NCBI GenBank assembly: GCA_900318815.1
Contig: ONMA01000019.1
Coordinates: 44,889 to 108,888 of the forward strand
Direction: 5' to 3'
DNA length: 64,000 nt
DNA from: an uncultured Prevotellaceae bacterium
GTDB taxonomy: Bacteria > Bacteroidota > Bacteroidia > Bacteroidales > Bacteroidaceae
In this document: positions 49,724 to 58,100 of the stretch, piece after piece
How the letters are laid out: every line of letters starts with the position of its first letter
How positions within the stretch are numbered: the stretch's first letter is position 1
The notes under the pieces: model-generated
What the model was told of the DNA's origin: nothing
The model's input: the letters and a program-made list of their open reading frames with translations, nothing else
The model's database searches: none
Translations under genes and position numbers: made by a program

Positions 49724-51280
49724 ATGCAACAACTATTAGATTTATACCGCCAATGGAGCGGACACGACCCGCTGAGCACCGAGCAGTTGCCGGGCGCAGG
49801 CAGTAACCGGGCCTACTATCGTTTCTGGGACGAGGAGGGAAAGAGCGTCGTCGGCGTGATAGGCACGAGCCGCGACGAGAACCACGCCTTCATCTACCTG
49901 GCCCGTCACTTCACCAAGCGTCAGCTGCCCGTGCCGCAGGTGCTGGCCGTAAGCGGCGACGAACTGCGCTACTTGCAGCAGGACTTGGGCAACGTGTCGC
50001 TCTTCGATGCCATCCGTGGCGGACGCGATGCGGGAGGTCGCTATACACTCGCCGAACAGGAACTGCTGAAGAAGACCATCCGCCAGCTGCCCAACATCCA
50101 GTTCCGAGGTGCCCGGGGGCTTGACTTCACCCAGTGCTATCCGCAGCCGGAGTTCAACGTCGACAGTGTGCTCTTCGACCTGAACTATTTCAAGTACTGC
50201 TTTCTGAAGGCCACCGAACTGGACTTCCACGAACTGAAGTTAGAGGCCGACTTCCGTCTGTTGGCCAAGGACCTGACTTCCGAGCCTTGCGATGCCTTCC
50301 TCTACCGCGACTTCCAGGCACGCAACATCATGTTGGTACAGGGCAATCCCTACTTCTTCGACTTCCAGGGCGGTCGCCGAGGGCCGTTCTACTACGACCT
50401 GGCTTCCTTCCTCTGGCAGGCCTCGGCCCGCTATCCGCACAAGCTGCGCCGCGAACTCCTCTTCGAGTACTACAACGCCATGAAGCAGTACACCGAGGTG
50501 CCCACGACCCATCATTTCGTGGCCCGCCTCTCGCTGTTCGTGCTGTTCCGCATCCTGCAGGTGTTGGGTGCCTACGGTTTCCGGGGCTACTTCGAGCGCA
50601 AGCGGCACTTCATCGAGTCCATACCGCCCGCCATCCAGAACCTGCGCGAACTGCTATCTTTCGAGACTCCCTCGAGAGCCGTAGGGGGAGCCTTCCCCTA
50701 CCCCCACCTCATCGACGTGCTGCGCCGACTGTGCCAGTTGCCGCAGTTCCAGCAGGTCGAGGCCACGGCCACCCGTGCCGACGGCTACAAGATTACGGAG
50801 AACAACCCCTACAAGCCGCATCCGCAGGACGGTCCCGCCACCTTCTCCAAGTACGACGGCAAGGGCCCGCTGGTGGTCAAAGTCTACAGCTTCTCCTATC
50901 GCAAGGGCATCCCCGAGGACGAGAGCGGCAACGGCGGCGGCTACGTCTTCGACTGTCGCAGCACCCACAACCCCGGTCGCTACGAGCCTTACAAGCAACT
51001 GACGGGACTCGACGAACCCGTCATCCGCTTCTTGGAGGATGACGGCGAGATACTTACTTTCCTCGATTCGGTCTATAAGTTAGCCGATGCCCACGTGCGC
51101 CGTTACCTGCAGCGCGGCTTCACCAGTCTGATGTTCTCCTTCGGCTGCACAGGTGGCCAGCACCGCAGCGTCTACAGTGCCCAGCACCTGGCCGAGCATC
51201 TGCACCGCAAGTTCGGCATCGAGGTCCGCATCTGTCACCGCGAGCAGAACATCACGCAAGTTTTAGCGGTCAACAAGTGA
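49724..51280 (+). CDS. Fusion of AmgK-like amino-sugar kinase and RapZ C-terminal domain
   Basis: A 518-residue two-domain protein. Residues 1-330 are an aminoglycoside-phosphotransferase-fold kinase resembling AmgK, the anomeric kinase for MurNAc and GlcNAc: LPGAGSNRAYYRFW (nucleotide loop), FLYRDFQARNIMLV (catalytic Asp and Asn) and FFDFQGGRRGPFYYDLAS (metal Asp). Residues from about 375 to the end match the RapZ C-terminal domain: PLVVKVYSFSYRKGIP, GYVFDCRSTHNPGRYEPYKQLTG and FTSLMFSFGCTGGQHRSVY. In E. coli this domain senses glucosamine-6-phosphate. A MurU-like gene lies 1.2 kb downstream on the same strand. Together they suggest cell-wall sugar salvage with possible feedback through the RapZ part; that control is inference. 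Confidence 0.82.
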   Translation: MQQLLDLYRQWSGHDPLSTEQLPGAGSNRAYYRFWDEEGKSVVGVIGTSRDENHAFIYLARHFTKRQLPVPQVLAVSGDELRYLQQDLGNVSLFDAIRGGRDAGGRYTLAEQELLKKTIRQLPNIQFRGARGLDFTQCYPQPEFNVDSVLFDLNYFKYCFLKATELDFHELKLEADFRLLAKDLTSEPCDAFLYRDFQARNIMLVQGNPYFFDFQGGRRGPFYYDLASFLWQASARYPHKLRRELLFEYYNAMKQYTEVPTTHHFVARLSLFVLFRILQVLGAYGFRGYFERKRHFIESIPPAIQNLRELLSFETPSRAVGGAFPYPHLIDVLRRLCQLPQFQQVEATATRADGYKITENNPYKPHPQDGPATFSKYDGKGPLVVKVYSFSYRKGIPEDESGNGGGYVFDCRSTHNPGRYEPYKQLTGLDEPVIRFLEDDGEILTFLDSVYKLADAHVRRYLQRGFTSLMFSFGCTGGQHRSVYSAQHLAEHLHRKFGIEVRICHREQNITQVLAVNK

Positions 51281-51294
51281 ATTCGACCTGTAAG

Positions 51295-51560
51295 GTTGAA
51301 GTCAGAAGACGACCGCAAAGCGGTCGCCGCTCAATAGCCGTGGGTCGGTACGACCTACGGATAGAGTGCGGATGGTGACATCGACCCTAAAGGGGTCGCC
51401 GCTCAATGATGTTGGGGCACTCTTTCAGAGTGCTTTTCATTGCTTCCCGCTGTCCGCAGGTCCTACGGACGCTGCGGCTATTGAGCGGTGACGCTTCCAG
51501 CGTCAAGCGGCTATTGAGCGGTGACGTTTCCAGTGTCATGCGGCTATTGAGCAATGTTAC
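51295..51560. repeat. Palindrome-cluster repeat, copy 2
   Basis: Same modules as 14519-14739 in the same order and orientation: GACCGCAAAGCGGTC (51311-51325), CCGTGGGTCGGTACGACC (51338-51360 region), GACCCTAAAGGGGTC (51383-51397), GCACTCTTTCAGAGTGC (51417-51433), GTCCGCAGGTCCTACGGAC (51452-51470), then two further copies of the GACGCTTCCAGCGTC-type module with GCGGCTATTGAGC between. Bases differ mostly in pairs that keep the palindromes. Confidence 0.82.
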
Positions 51561-51580
51561 TTAAAAACATATTGCATTGG

Positions 51581-51648
51581 CGTTGCTGACCTTGGTCAGT
51601 AGAATTGCTGACATTTGTCGGTTAATCTGCTGACCAAGGTCAGCAACG
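51581..51648. repeat. 19-bp perfect inverted repeat
   Basis: CGTTGCTGACCTTGGTCAG (51581-51599) and CTGACCAAGGTCAGCAACG (51630-51648). The loop holds another TTGCTGACATTTGTC. It lies just after the palindrome cluster. Confidence 0.8.
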
Positions 51649-51719
51649 ACCATTCATAGTGTTTCTCAGTGGCATGCATATTGCATTCAACGAGGATGCA
51701 TAATGAATTCATTGGCTAT

Positions 51720-51759
51720 GCTCCGTTCGTTCGAATTGGGAAATCCGAACGAACGGAGC
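51720..51759. terminator. 14-bp hairpin beside the truncated secreted protein
   Basis: GCTCCGTTCGTTCG (51720-51733) and CGAACGAACGGAGC (51746-51759), perfect stem. No clear T-run on either side, so a terminator role is uncertain. Confidence 0.45.
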
Positions 51760-51770
51760 GAGGTGACTTG

Positions 51771-52339
51771 CTACTTGACTACCTTCTTGTTGCCAATGAT
51801 GTAGAGACCCTTACGCAGGTGATTGGCATCGGGGAGACGGCGACCCTGCAGGTCGTAGACGGCCTGGTTGTGGAGAGGCATGTCGGACTGCGCCTCTGTC
51901 TGACTGATACCGTTGGGAGTCTGGGCACCGCCGAAGAAGTGCAGACGGAAGTTGTCGAACATGGTCCAGTAGGCTGTGGGGGCACTGGTACACTTGATAC
52001 CGACGCGAAGCGAACTGCCCATCTTGTCGAGCGTCATGTCGACACTGCTTTCGTAAAGTCCCTTTTCGAAGTACTTCACGGCACCCGTCATGCAATTGGG
52101 GATATACGTTCCGTCGGACAGTTTCTTGTCGCTGCCCCACCCTCCGTCGTCGAAGACGGCTGCCGACTGGCGATCGTCGCAGATGTGGCAAACGGGAGCG
52201 GCCGTGCTGTTGATATAGAGCGAGCTGGTGACCTTGGCAGTGCCCTTCAGATAGGGCGTCAGCACGGCCTCGTAAGTACCGGGTCGCTGGAAAGAAGCAG
52301 GGCCAGCAAGGTAATGTTCAGACGAATCTTTTTCATCAT
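51771..52339 (-). pseudogene. Secreted protein gene with internal deletion
   Basis: From 52339 leftward the signal peptide MMKKIRLNITLLALLLS is followed by DPVLTRPC and a stop. In another frame the sequence resumes as RPGTYEAVLTPYLKGTAKV and runs to a Prevotella-type tail (YDLQGRRLPDANHLRKGLYIIGNKKVVK). The middle (TYIPNCMTGAVKYFEKGLYES, YWTMFDNFRLHFFG) is a surface-protein beta domain. A deletion with frame change near 52290 removed the main body. The stub from the internal Met at 52265 could be translated but would lack a signal peptide. Confidence 0.7.
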
Positions 52340-52451
52340 AGTTCTGTTGTTTTAGGCAATTTGGCGAAATAAATATACGAAAAAAACGGAAATCCCTCTA
52401 TATTCCCACCAATAATTACCTATTATTCTTTGCCATTCTGCATAAAAGCAG

Positions 52452-52459
52452 TAATTTTG
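52452..52459 (+). promoter_or_regulatory. -7 box immediately before murU
   Basis: TAATTTTG ends 5 bp before the ATG at 52465, so the transcript would be leaderless or nearly so. Confidence 0.55.
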
Positions 52460-52464
52460 CACAC

Positions 52465-53238
52465 ATGAAACAAGCTATGATATTTGCCGCAGGACTCGGA
52501 ACCCGCCTGAAGCCCCTCACCGACACAATGCCGAAGGCACTGGTACCCGTAGCAGGACAGCCGCTGCTGTGGCACGTCGTCCAGAAGTTAAGCGCCGCCG
52601 GATTCGAGCGCATCGTGGTCAACGTACATCATTTTGCCCAGCAGATTGTACACTATCTGCAGGCAAACGACCGCTTTGGCCTCGACATCCGCATCAGCGA
52701 CGAAACCGACGGACTGCTCGAGACGGGGGGGGGCATCAAGAAAGCCCTGCCACTCTTCGACCAAGACAGCCCCGTACTGATTCATAATGTGGACATACTG
52801 AGCAATGCCGACCTTGCGGCCTGCTATTCCCTCGTGGAGCAACGCGCCCCCGAGGCCCTGCTGCTGGTTAGCAGCCGAAAGACCAAGCGCTACCTGCTCT
52901 TCGACGACCAGAAGCGCTTACAGGGCTGGACGAACATAGAGACGGGCGAAGTGAGAGGCATAGCCGAAAATTCTTCACTCTTCACTCTTCGCTCGGCTTT
53001 GCCGCTTTGCTCTGCAAAGAACTCTTCACTCCAAAAGTTAGCTTTCTCCGGCATCCATGTGCTCTCACCCCGCGTGTTCCCCCTCTTTAGCGAGATGCCC
53101 GACCGCTTCTCCATCATTGATTTCTACCTGAAGTACTGTCAACAGCACGCCTTTATGGGTTACGAGCAGGAGGACTTGCGCCTGATAGACGTGGGCAAGC
53201 TCGACACGCTCGAACAGGCAGAGCAATTCATTAAATGA
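52465..53238 (+). CDS. murU: MurU-like sugar-1-phosphate nucleotidyltransferase
   Basis: A 257-residue enzyme. FAAGLGTRLKPLTDTMPKALVPV is the nucleotidyltransferase signature (GxGxRxxPLT..xPKxxxPV), and GLLETGGGIKKALP and LIHNVDIL are further substrate and metal loops. In MurU-type salvage it makes UDP-MurNAc from MurNAc-1-phosphate, and the AmgK-like kinase gene nearby supports that role. Two oddities are visible. The ETGGG loop is encoded by a run of nine G (52725-52733). At about residues 168-192 a stretch ENSSLFTLRSALPLCSAKN derives from the TTCACTC heptamer repeat and interrupts the usual sequence. The frame stays open. A generic mannose- or glucose-1-phosphate transferase is the alternative. 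Confidence 0.75.
   Translation: MKQAMIFAAGLGTRLKPLTDTMPKALVPVAGQPLLWHVVQKLSAAGFERIVVNVHHFAQQIVHYLQANDRFGLDIRISDETDGLLETGGGIKKALPLFDQDSPVLIHNVDILSNADLAACYSLVEQRAPEALLLVSSRKTKRYLLFDDQKRLQGWTNIETGEVRGIAENSSLFTLRSALPLCSAKNSSLQKLAFSGIHVLSPRVFPLFSEMPDRFSIIDFYLKYCQQHAFMGYEQEDLRLIDVGKLDTLEQAEQFIK
52967..53037. repeat. Heptamer microsatellite inside murU
   Basis: AATTCTTCACTCTTCACTC, an interruption rich in GCTTTGC, then AACTCTTCACTCC. Same unit family as the clpA repeat, inverse strand relative to GTGAAGA. Confidence 0.8.
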
Positions 53239-53311
53239 CGAATAACGGCATATTTTTTTGCCGTATCGCATTTTTTTCGTACTTTTGCAAAAACTTTCAA
53301 AAAATAATTAT

Positions 53312-54985
53312 ATGCAACAGAAGATTATTATTTTAGACTTCGGTTCGCAGACCACTCAGCTCATTGGCCGCCGGGTGCGCGAACTGGACACCTTCTGCGA
53401 GATTCTCCCCTACAACAAGTTTCCAAAGGACGACCCTTCGGTGATTGGCGTGATATTGAGCGGTTCGCCCTACTCCGTCCACGACCCCGAGGCCTTTCAG
53501 GTAGACCTGAGCCAGTTCGTTGGCCGTCTGCCCGTACTGGGAATCTGCTACGGAGCACAGTTCATCTCGCACACGCTGGGCGGCAAGGTAGAAAAAGCCG
53601 ACAGCCGTGAGTATGGCCGAGCCCATTTAGAGACGGTGGACACCAGCAACCCTCTCTTCAAAGGCTTTGAACAGCACTCGCAGGTATGGATGAGCCACGG
53701 CGACACCATCACTGCCATCCCCGAGGGCTTCCAGGTGATCGGTTCGACCAAGGACGTGAAGAACGCCGCTTTCTATTGCCCAGCCGAAGCAGTATCCTCG
53801 CTCCTCTCTCCTCTCTCCCCTCTCTCCTCTCCCCTATTCGCCGTTCAGTTCCACCCCGAGGTGTTCCACACCGTGCAGGGCACGCAGCTCCTGAAGAACT
53901 TCGTGGTCGACATCTGCGGAAGCCGACAGGAATGGAGTGCCGCCTCGTTTGTCGACAGCACCGTGGCCGAGCTGAAACAGCAGTTGGGCGATGACCGCGT
54001 CATCCTCGGACTCTCGGGCGGTGTTGACTCCAGCGTGGCCGCCGTCCTGCTCAACCGTGCCATCGGCGACCGCCTCACCTGTATCTTCGTTGACCACGGC
54101 ATGCTGCGCAAGAACGAGTTTACGCAGGTGATGGACGACTACAAGGTGCTGGGCCTCAACGTCATCGGCGTTGATGCCAGCGAGAAGTTCTTCAGCGACC
54201 TGGCAGGCGTTACCGACCCTGAGCAGAAGCGCAAGATCATTGGCCGCGACTTCGTCGAGGTGTTCAATGGAAAAGCAAAGGAACTGATGGTGACCTCGGA
54301 AGGCTCAGGAGCCTACCGCTGGCTTGCTCAGGGCACCATCTATCCCGACCGCATTGAGAGTCTGAACATCACAGGCAAGGTAATCAAGAGTCATCACAAC
54401 GTGGGCGGTCTGCCCAAGGAGATGCACCTGCAACTCTGCGAACCGCTGAAGTGGCTGTTCAAGGACGAGGTGCGCCGCGTGGGCCGTCAGCTCGGCATGC
54501 CCGAACACCTCATCACCCGCCATCCCTTCCCCGGCCCCGGCTTGGCCGTGCGCATCCTTGGCGACATCACGCCCGAGAAGGTGCGCATCCTGCAGGATGC
54601 CGACGACATCTACATCCGCGGCCTGCGCGATTATAAGGTTAAGCTTAGCGGCGAAGAGGCCCGCAGGGTACTGGCTGCCGGCATTCCCGCCAACATGCAG
54701 GACGGTGCCATAGAGGTATCGCTCTACGACCAGATATGGCAGGCAGGAGCCATCCTGCTCAGCACCGTGCGCTCCGTGGGCGTGATGGGCGACGAGCGCA
54801 CCTACGAGCATCCCGTGGCCCTGCGTGCAGTGACCTCCACCGATGCCATGACTGCCGACTGGGCTCACCTGCCCTACGACTTCATGGCCAAGGTGTCGAA
54901 CGAGATTATCAACAAGGTGCGCGGCGTCAACCGCGTCTGCTACGACATCTCCTCCAAGCCACCTGCAACCATCGAGTGGGAGTAA
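53312..54985 (+). CDS. guaA: GMP synthase, glutamine-hydrolysing
   Basis: A 557-residue GuaA that aminates XMP to GMP. The glutamine amidotransferase domain has its catalytic Cys79 (GICYGAQF) and His181/Glu183 (QFHPEV). The ATP pyrophosphatase domain has [16 protein letters not shown], and the C-terminal dimer domain ends KPPATIEWE. An insertion [15 protein letters not shown] (about residues 162-176) lies just before the QFHPEV motif and is encoded by CTCCTCT-type heptamers. Otherwise standard. ATG 53312 follows TACTTTTG (53280-53287); a longer in-frame start at 53258 lies before that promoter and is not used. Confidence 0.94.
   Translation: MQQKIIILDFGSQTTQLIGRRVRELDTFCEILPYNKFPKDDPSVIGVILSGSPYSVHDPEAFQVDLSQFVGRLPVLGICYGAQFISHTLGGKVEKADSREYGRAHLETVDTSNPLFKGFEQHSQVWMSHGDTITAIPEGFQVIGSTKDVKNAAFYCPAEAVSSLLSPLSPLSSPLFAVQFHPEVFHTVQGTQLLKNFVVDICGSRQEWSAASFVDSTVAELKQQLGDDRVILGLSGGVDSSVAAVLLNRAIGDRLTCIFVDHGMLRKNEFTQVMDDYKVLGLNVIGVDASEKFFSDLAGVTDPEQKRKIIGRDFVEVFNGKAKELMVTSEGSGAYRWLAQGTIYPDRIESLNITGKVIKSHHNVGGLPKEMHLQLCEPLKWLFKDEVRRVGRQLGMPEHLITRHPFPGPGLAVRILGDITPEKVRILQDADDIYIRGLRDYKVKLSGEEARRVLAAGIPANMQDGAIEVSLYDQIWQAGAILLSTVRSVGVMGDERTYEHPVALRAVTSTDAMTADWAHLPYDFMAKVSNEIINKVRGVNRVCYDISSKPPATIEWE
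53797..53833. repeat. CTCCTCT heptamer run inside guaA
   Basis: Alternating CTCCTCT and CTCCCCT words over about 37 bp encode [14 protein letters not shown] next to the catalytic His-Glu of the amidotransferase domain. Confidence 0.75.
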
Positions 54986-55018
54986 GCCAAAAACGTTAAG
55001 ATTCCGCAAGCGGTCTGA

Positions 55019-55101
55019 TAAAAAACAAAATAAAACCCAAAAAGACAAAATAAAACCATCATTGTTTTTTCTTGTTTTTCTTGTTTTTTCTTGTTTTTCT
55101 T
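55019..55101. repeat. Purine run and pyrimidine run in the protease leader
   Basis: ACAAAATAAAACC occurs twice (about 55024-55056), followed by alternating TTGTTTTTTC and TTGTTTTTC (55062-55100). The spacer between guaA and the protease gene shows nothing else. Confidence 0.6.
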
Positions 55102-55153
55102 AAAGACGCGAAGCGTAAATTCTCAAACGATTACCTTAAATACTATTAACCTA

Positions 55154-58100
55154 ATGATGAAGTACTATTATTTACTCATAGCGCTTGCACTGTCTGTACT
55201 CACAGGCAGTGCAAAGCCTATTAACCGTGAGCAGGCCCGCCAGCGGGCCATGCTGTTCATGCAGCAGAAGAACGACCACCAGGTGCTCACGGCAGTGACC
55301 AACGCCAAGAAACTGGCTCCGAGGAAGTTTACACAGATGGCTGCGACCGACGAGCCCTACTTCGTGTTCAACAAAGGCCAGAACGACGGCTACCTCATCG
55401 TCTCGGGCGACGACCAGACCATCGACGTGCTGGGCTACTGCGACCAGGGCGAGTTCGACTACGACCAGCTGCCCCCCAACATGCGCGAGTGGCTCGACGA
55501 CTATGCCAGTCAGATTGCGCGCATACAGAAGGGTGCCCCGGTGGTGAAGCTCCCGGCCAACCACCCGAAGGTGGACCAGCTCATGACGAGTAAGTGGAGC
55601 CAGGGTGCCCCCTACAACAATGCCTGCCCGTTCGACGGCGGCAGCCGTTCGGTGACGGGCTGCGTGGCTACGGCCATGGCCCAGATCCTGTACTACAACC
55701 GCGAGAAGTCGGTCACTGAGACCACCGCCCAGATTCCCGCCTTCGACACCTGGACCAAGAAAATACACGTGAACGCCATTCCCGCAGGCTCGCCCATCGA
55801 CTGGGACAACATGAAGGACACCTACTCCTCGGCCAGCGACTTGCAGAAGAAGGCCGTGGCCGACCTCATGTTCTACTGCGGAGCCGCCGTCAAGATGGAC
55901 TACACCAGCTCCTCGTCGGGGGCACAGTCGAGCGATGCCTACGAGGCCTTTGCCAAATACTTCGGCTACGGCTCTTCGGTACGCTTCGTGACCTACGCCG
56001 ACGTGACCAGCGACGACGAGTGGGACCGCATCGTCTACACCGAGATGGCCGCCGGACGCCCCGTCTACGTGAGCGGCGCCAACGCCACCGTGGGCCATGC
56101 CTTCGTGGCCGACGGCTACGAGAACCAGCGCTACCACATCAACTGGGGATGGGGCGGACAGAGCGACGGCCTGTACTACCTGACCAACCTGACACCCGGC
56201 GACGGCCAGGGCATAGGCGGCAGCGACGACGGCTACAACTACTACAAGCAGATTGTCGTGGGAATAGAGCCGGAAAACTATATGGAGAAGGCCATGAGCA
56301 TCGGCGATGCCACGGTGAAGAGCGTATGTCTGACCAACTGGGATGCCGACAACGACGGCAAGCTCACCTATGCTGAGGCGGCGGCCGTGACCTCCCTCGG
56401 CGATGCCTTCAAGGGCATGCCCATCAAGAACTTCAAGGAACTGTACTACTTCACCTCGCTCACCACCCTGGCCGACGATGCCTTCAACGGCTGCAGGCAG
56501 CTTGCCTCGCTACGTCTGCCCAAGACGCTGAAGAAGGTGGGTGCGCGTGCGTTCAAGGACTGTGTGCAGCTGCGCGAGCCCAACCTGCCCGCCAGCGTCG
56601 ACGAGATTGGCGAAGAGGCCTTCAGCGGCTGCAAGCTCATCTCTTCCTTCGAACTGCCCAACGAGATCACGTCTATCGCGAAAGGCACGTTCAGGAACTG
56701 CCAGGCACTCACGTCCATCAGTCTGCCCATCTCCGTCGTGCAACTGGCCGACGAGGCTTTCGCCGGCTGCTCCAAGCTCAACAGCTTCACGGTAAACACC
56801 TTCCACACGGAGAAGCTCTCGATGGGCAGCAAGGTCTTCGACGGCATCGACCTCAGCGGTGCCACGCTCAACGTCATGGAAGGCTGCAAAGACTTCTTCA
56901 CCTCTGCCGACCAGTGGAAGGACTTCGGCCTGGTAGCTGAGATGCGCGAAATCTCGGGCGGCAACTTCACCACCATCGAGACGGGCAAGACCTATCTTGT
57001 CTACCATGTGGGAACGGGCCGCTACCTCACCAAAGGCGAGGCCTACGGCACGCAGGCCGTCGTGGGCACGTCGCCCATGCGCTTCATTGCCAGCCGTGCC
57101 GGATCGTCCGACGACGTGTTCTATTTCCGTTCGCCCGACTCAGGCAAAAGCGGACAGTACCTCTTCCGCACCTCTACCGACGGCAATGTGGGCAACGGTG
57201 TGAAGGCCGTGTTCGTCGACGGCAGTACGCTCTCGGCCACTATCGCCCACTGGAAGGTCAGCCAGGTCGAGGACAACGTCTACACCATCCAGGTGCCCCC
57301 CACCGTCGCGTCGAGCTATGCGGAGGGACTGTACTTAGGCGTGCAGACCGACCATGCCAGCAACGCCGCCGTGCCCACCTACGGTGCCTACTACGACGTG
57401 GAGTACCAGAGCCACCCGGCCAACTGCCAGTGGCAGTTCGTGGCCTACGACGAGGAGCGCATGGCCAACTATGAGGCGGCAATGGTTCTCGACAACCTGC
57501 TGTCCATGGCCAAGAAGGACAAGCTGAAATGCGACCGCGAGCAGGCCGTCTACGACAACCTGAAGAGTACCACCGAACAGCTTCAGGCCGCCCAAAGCTC
57601 ACTGCGCAGGCGGCTCAGCATCATCGACTTTGCCGACCCCGTGATTCGCGACAAGTGCATCAGCCTCTACGATGCCGACACCAATGGCGAGGTGAGCCTG
57701 AAGGAGGCTGCCGAGGTCACCGACATGGGCTACCTCTTCTACTTCAACAAGGACACCAAGCTGAAGACCTTCGACGAGTTCAGGTACTTCACCCATGCCG
57801 ACTGCATCTATGGCAACACCTTCGAGGGATGCGTCAACCTGGAGTCCATCGTCTTGCCGGCCGGACTGCGGTTCATCTATTACCGGGCCTTCCTCAACTG
57901 CCGCAAACTGACGACCATCAACATTCCCGAGTATGTCAACACCATCGGCGAAAGCTGTTTCTCAGGCTGCACGGCCCTGCGCGAGGTGACGGTCATGGTG
58001 CCCGACCCGTCGGCCATCTCCCTCGGAACAGATGCCTTCAAGGGCGTGCCCCTGGCCGAGTGTACCCTCTACGTGCCCTTCGGCTCGAAGGAACTCTATG

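Noticed and set aside
55172-56137. 321-codon leftward ORF inside the protease gene
   Set aside because: Antisense shadow; the protease frame holds all catalytic motifs.
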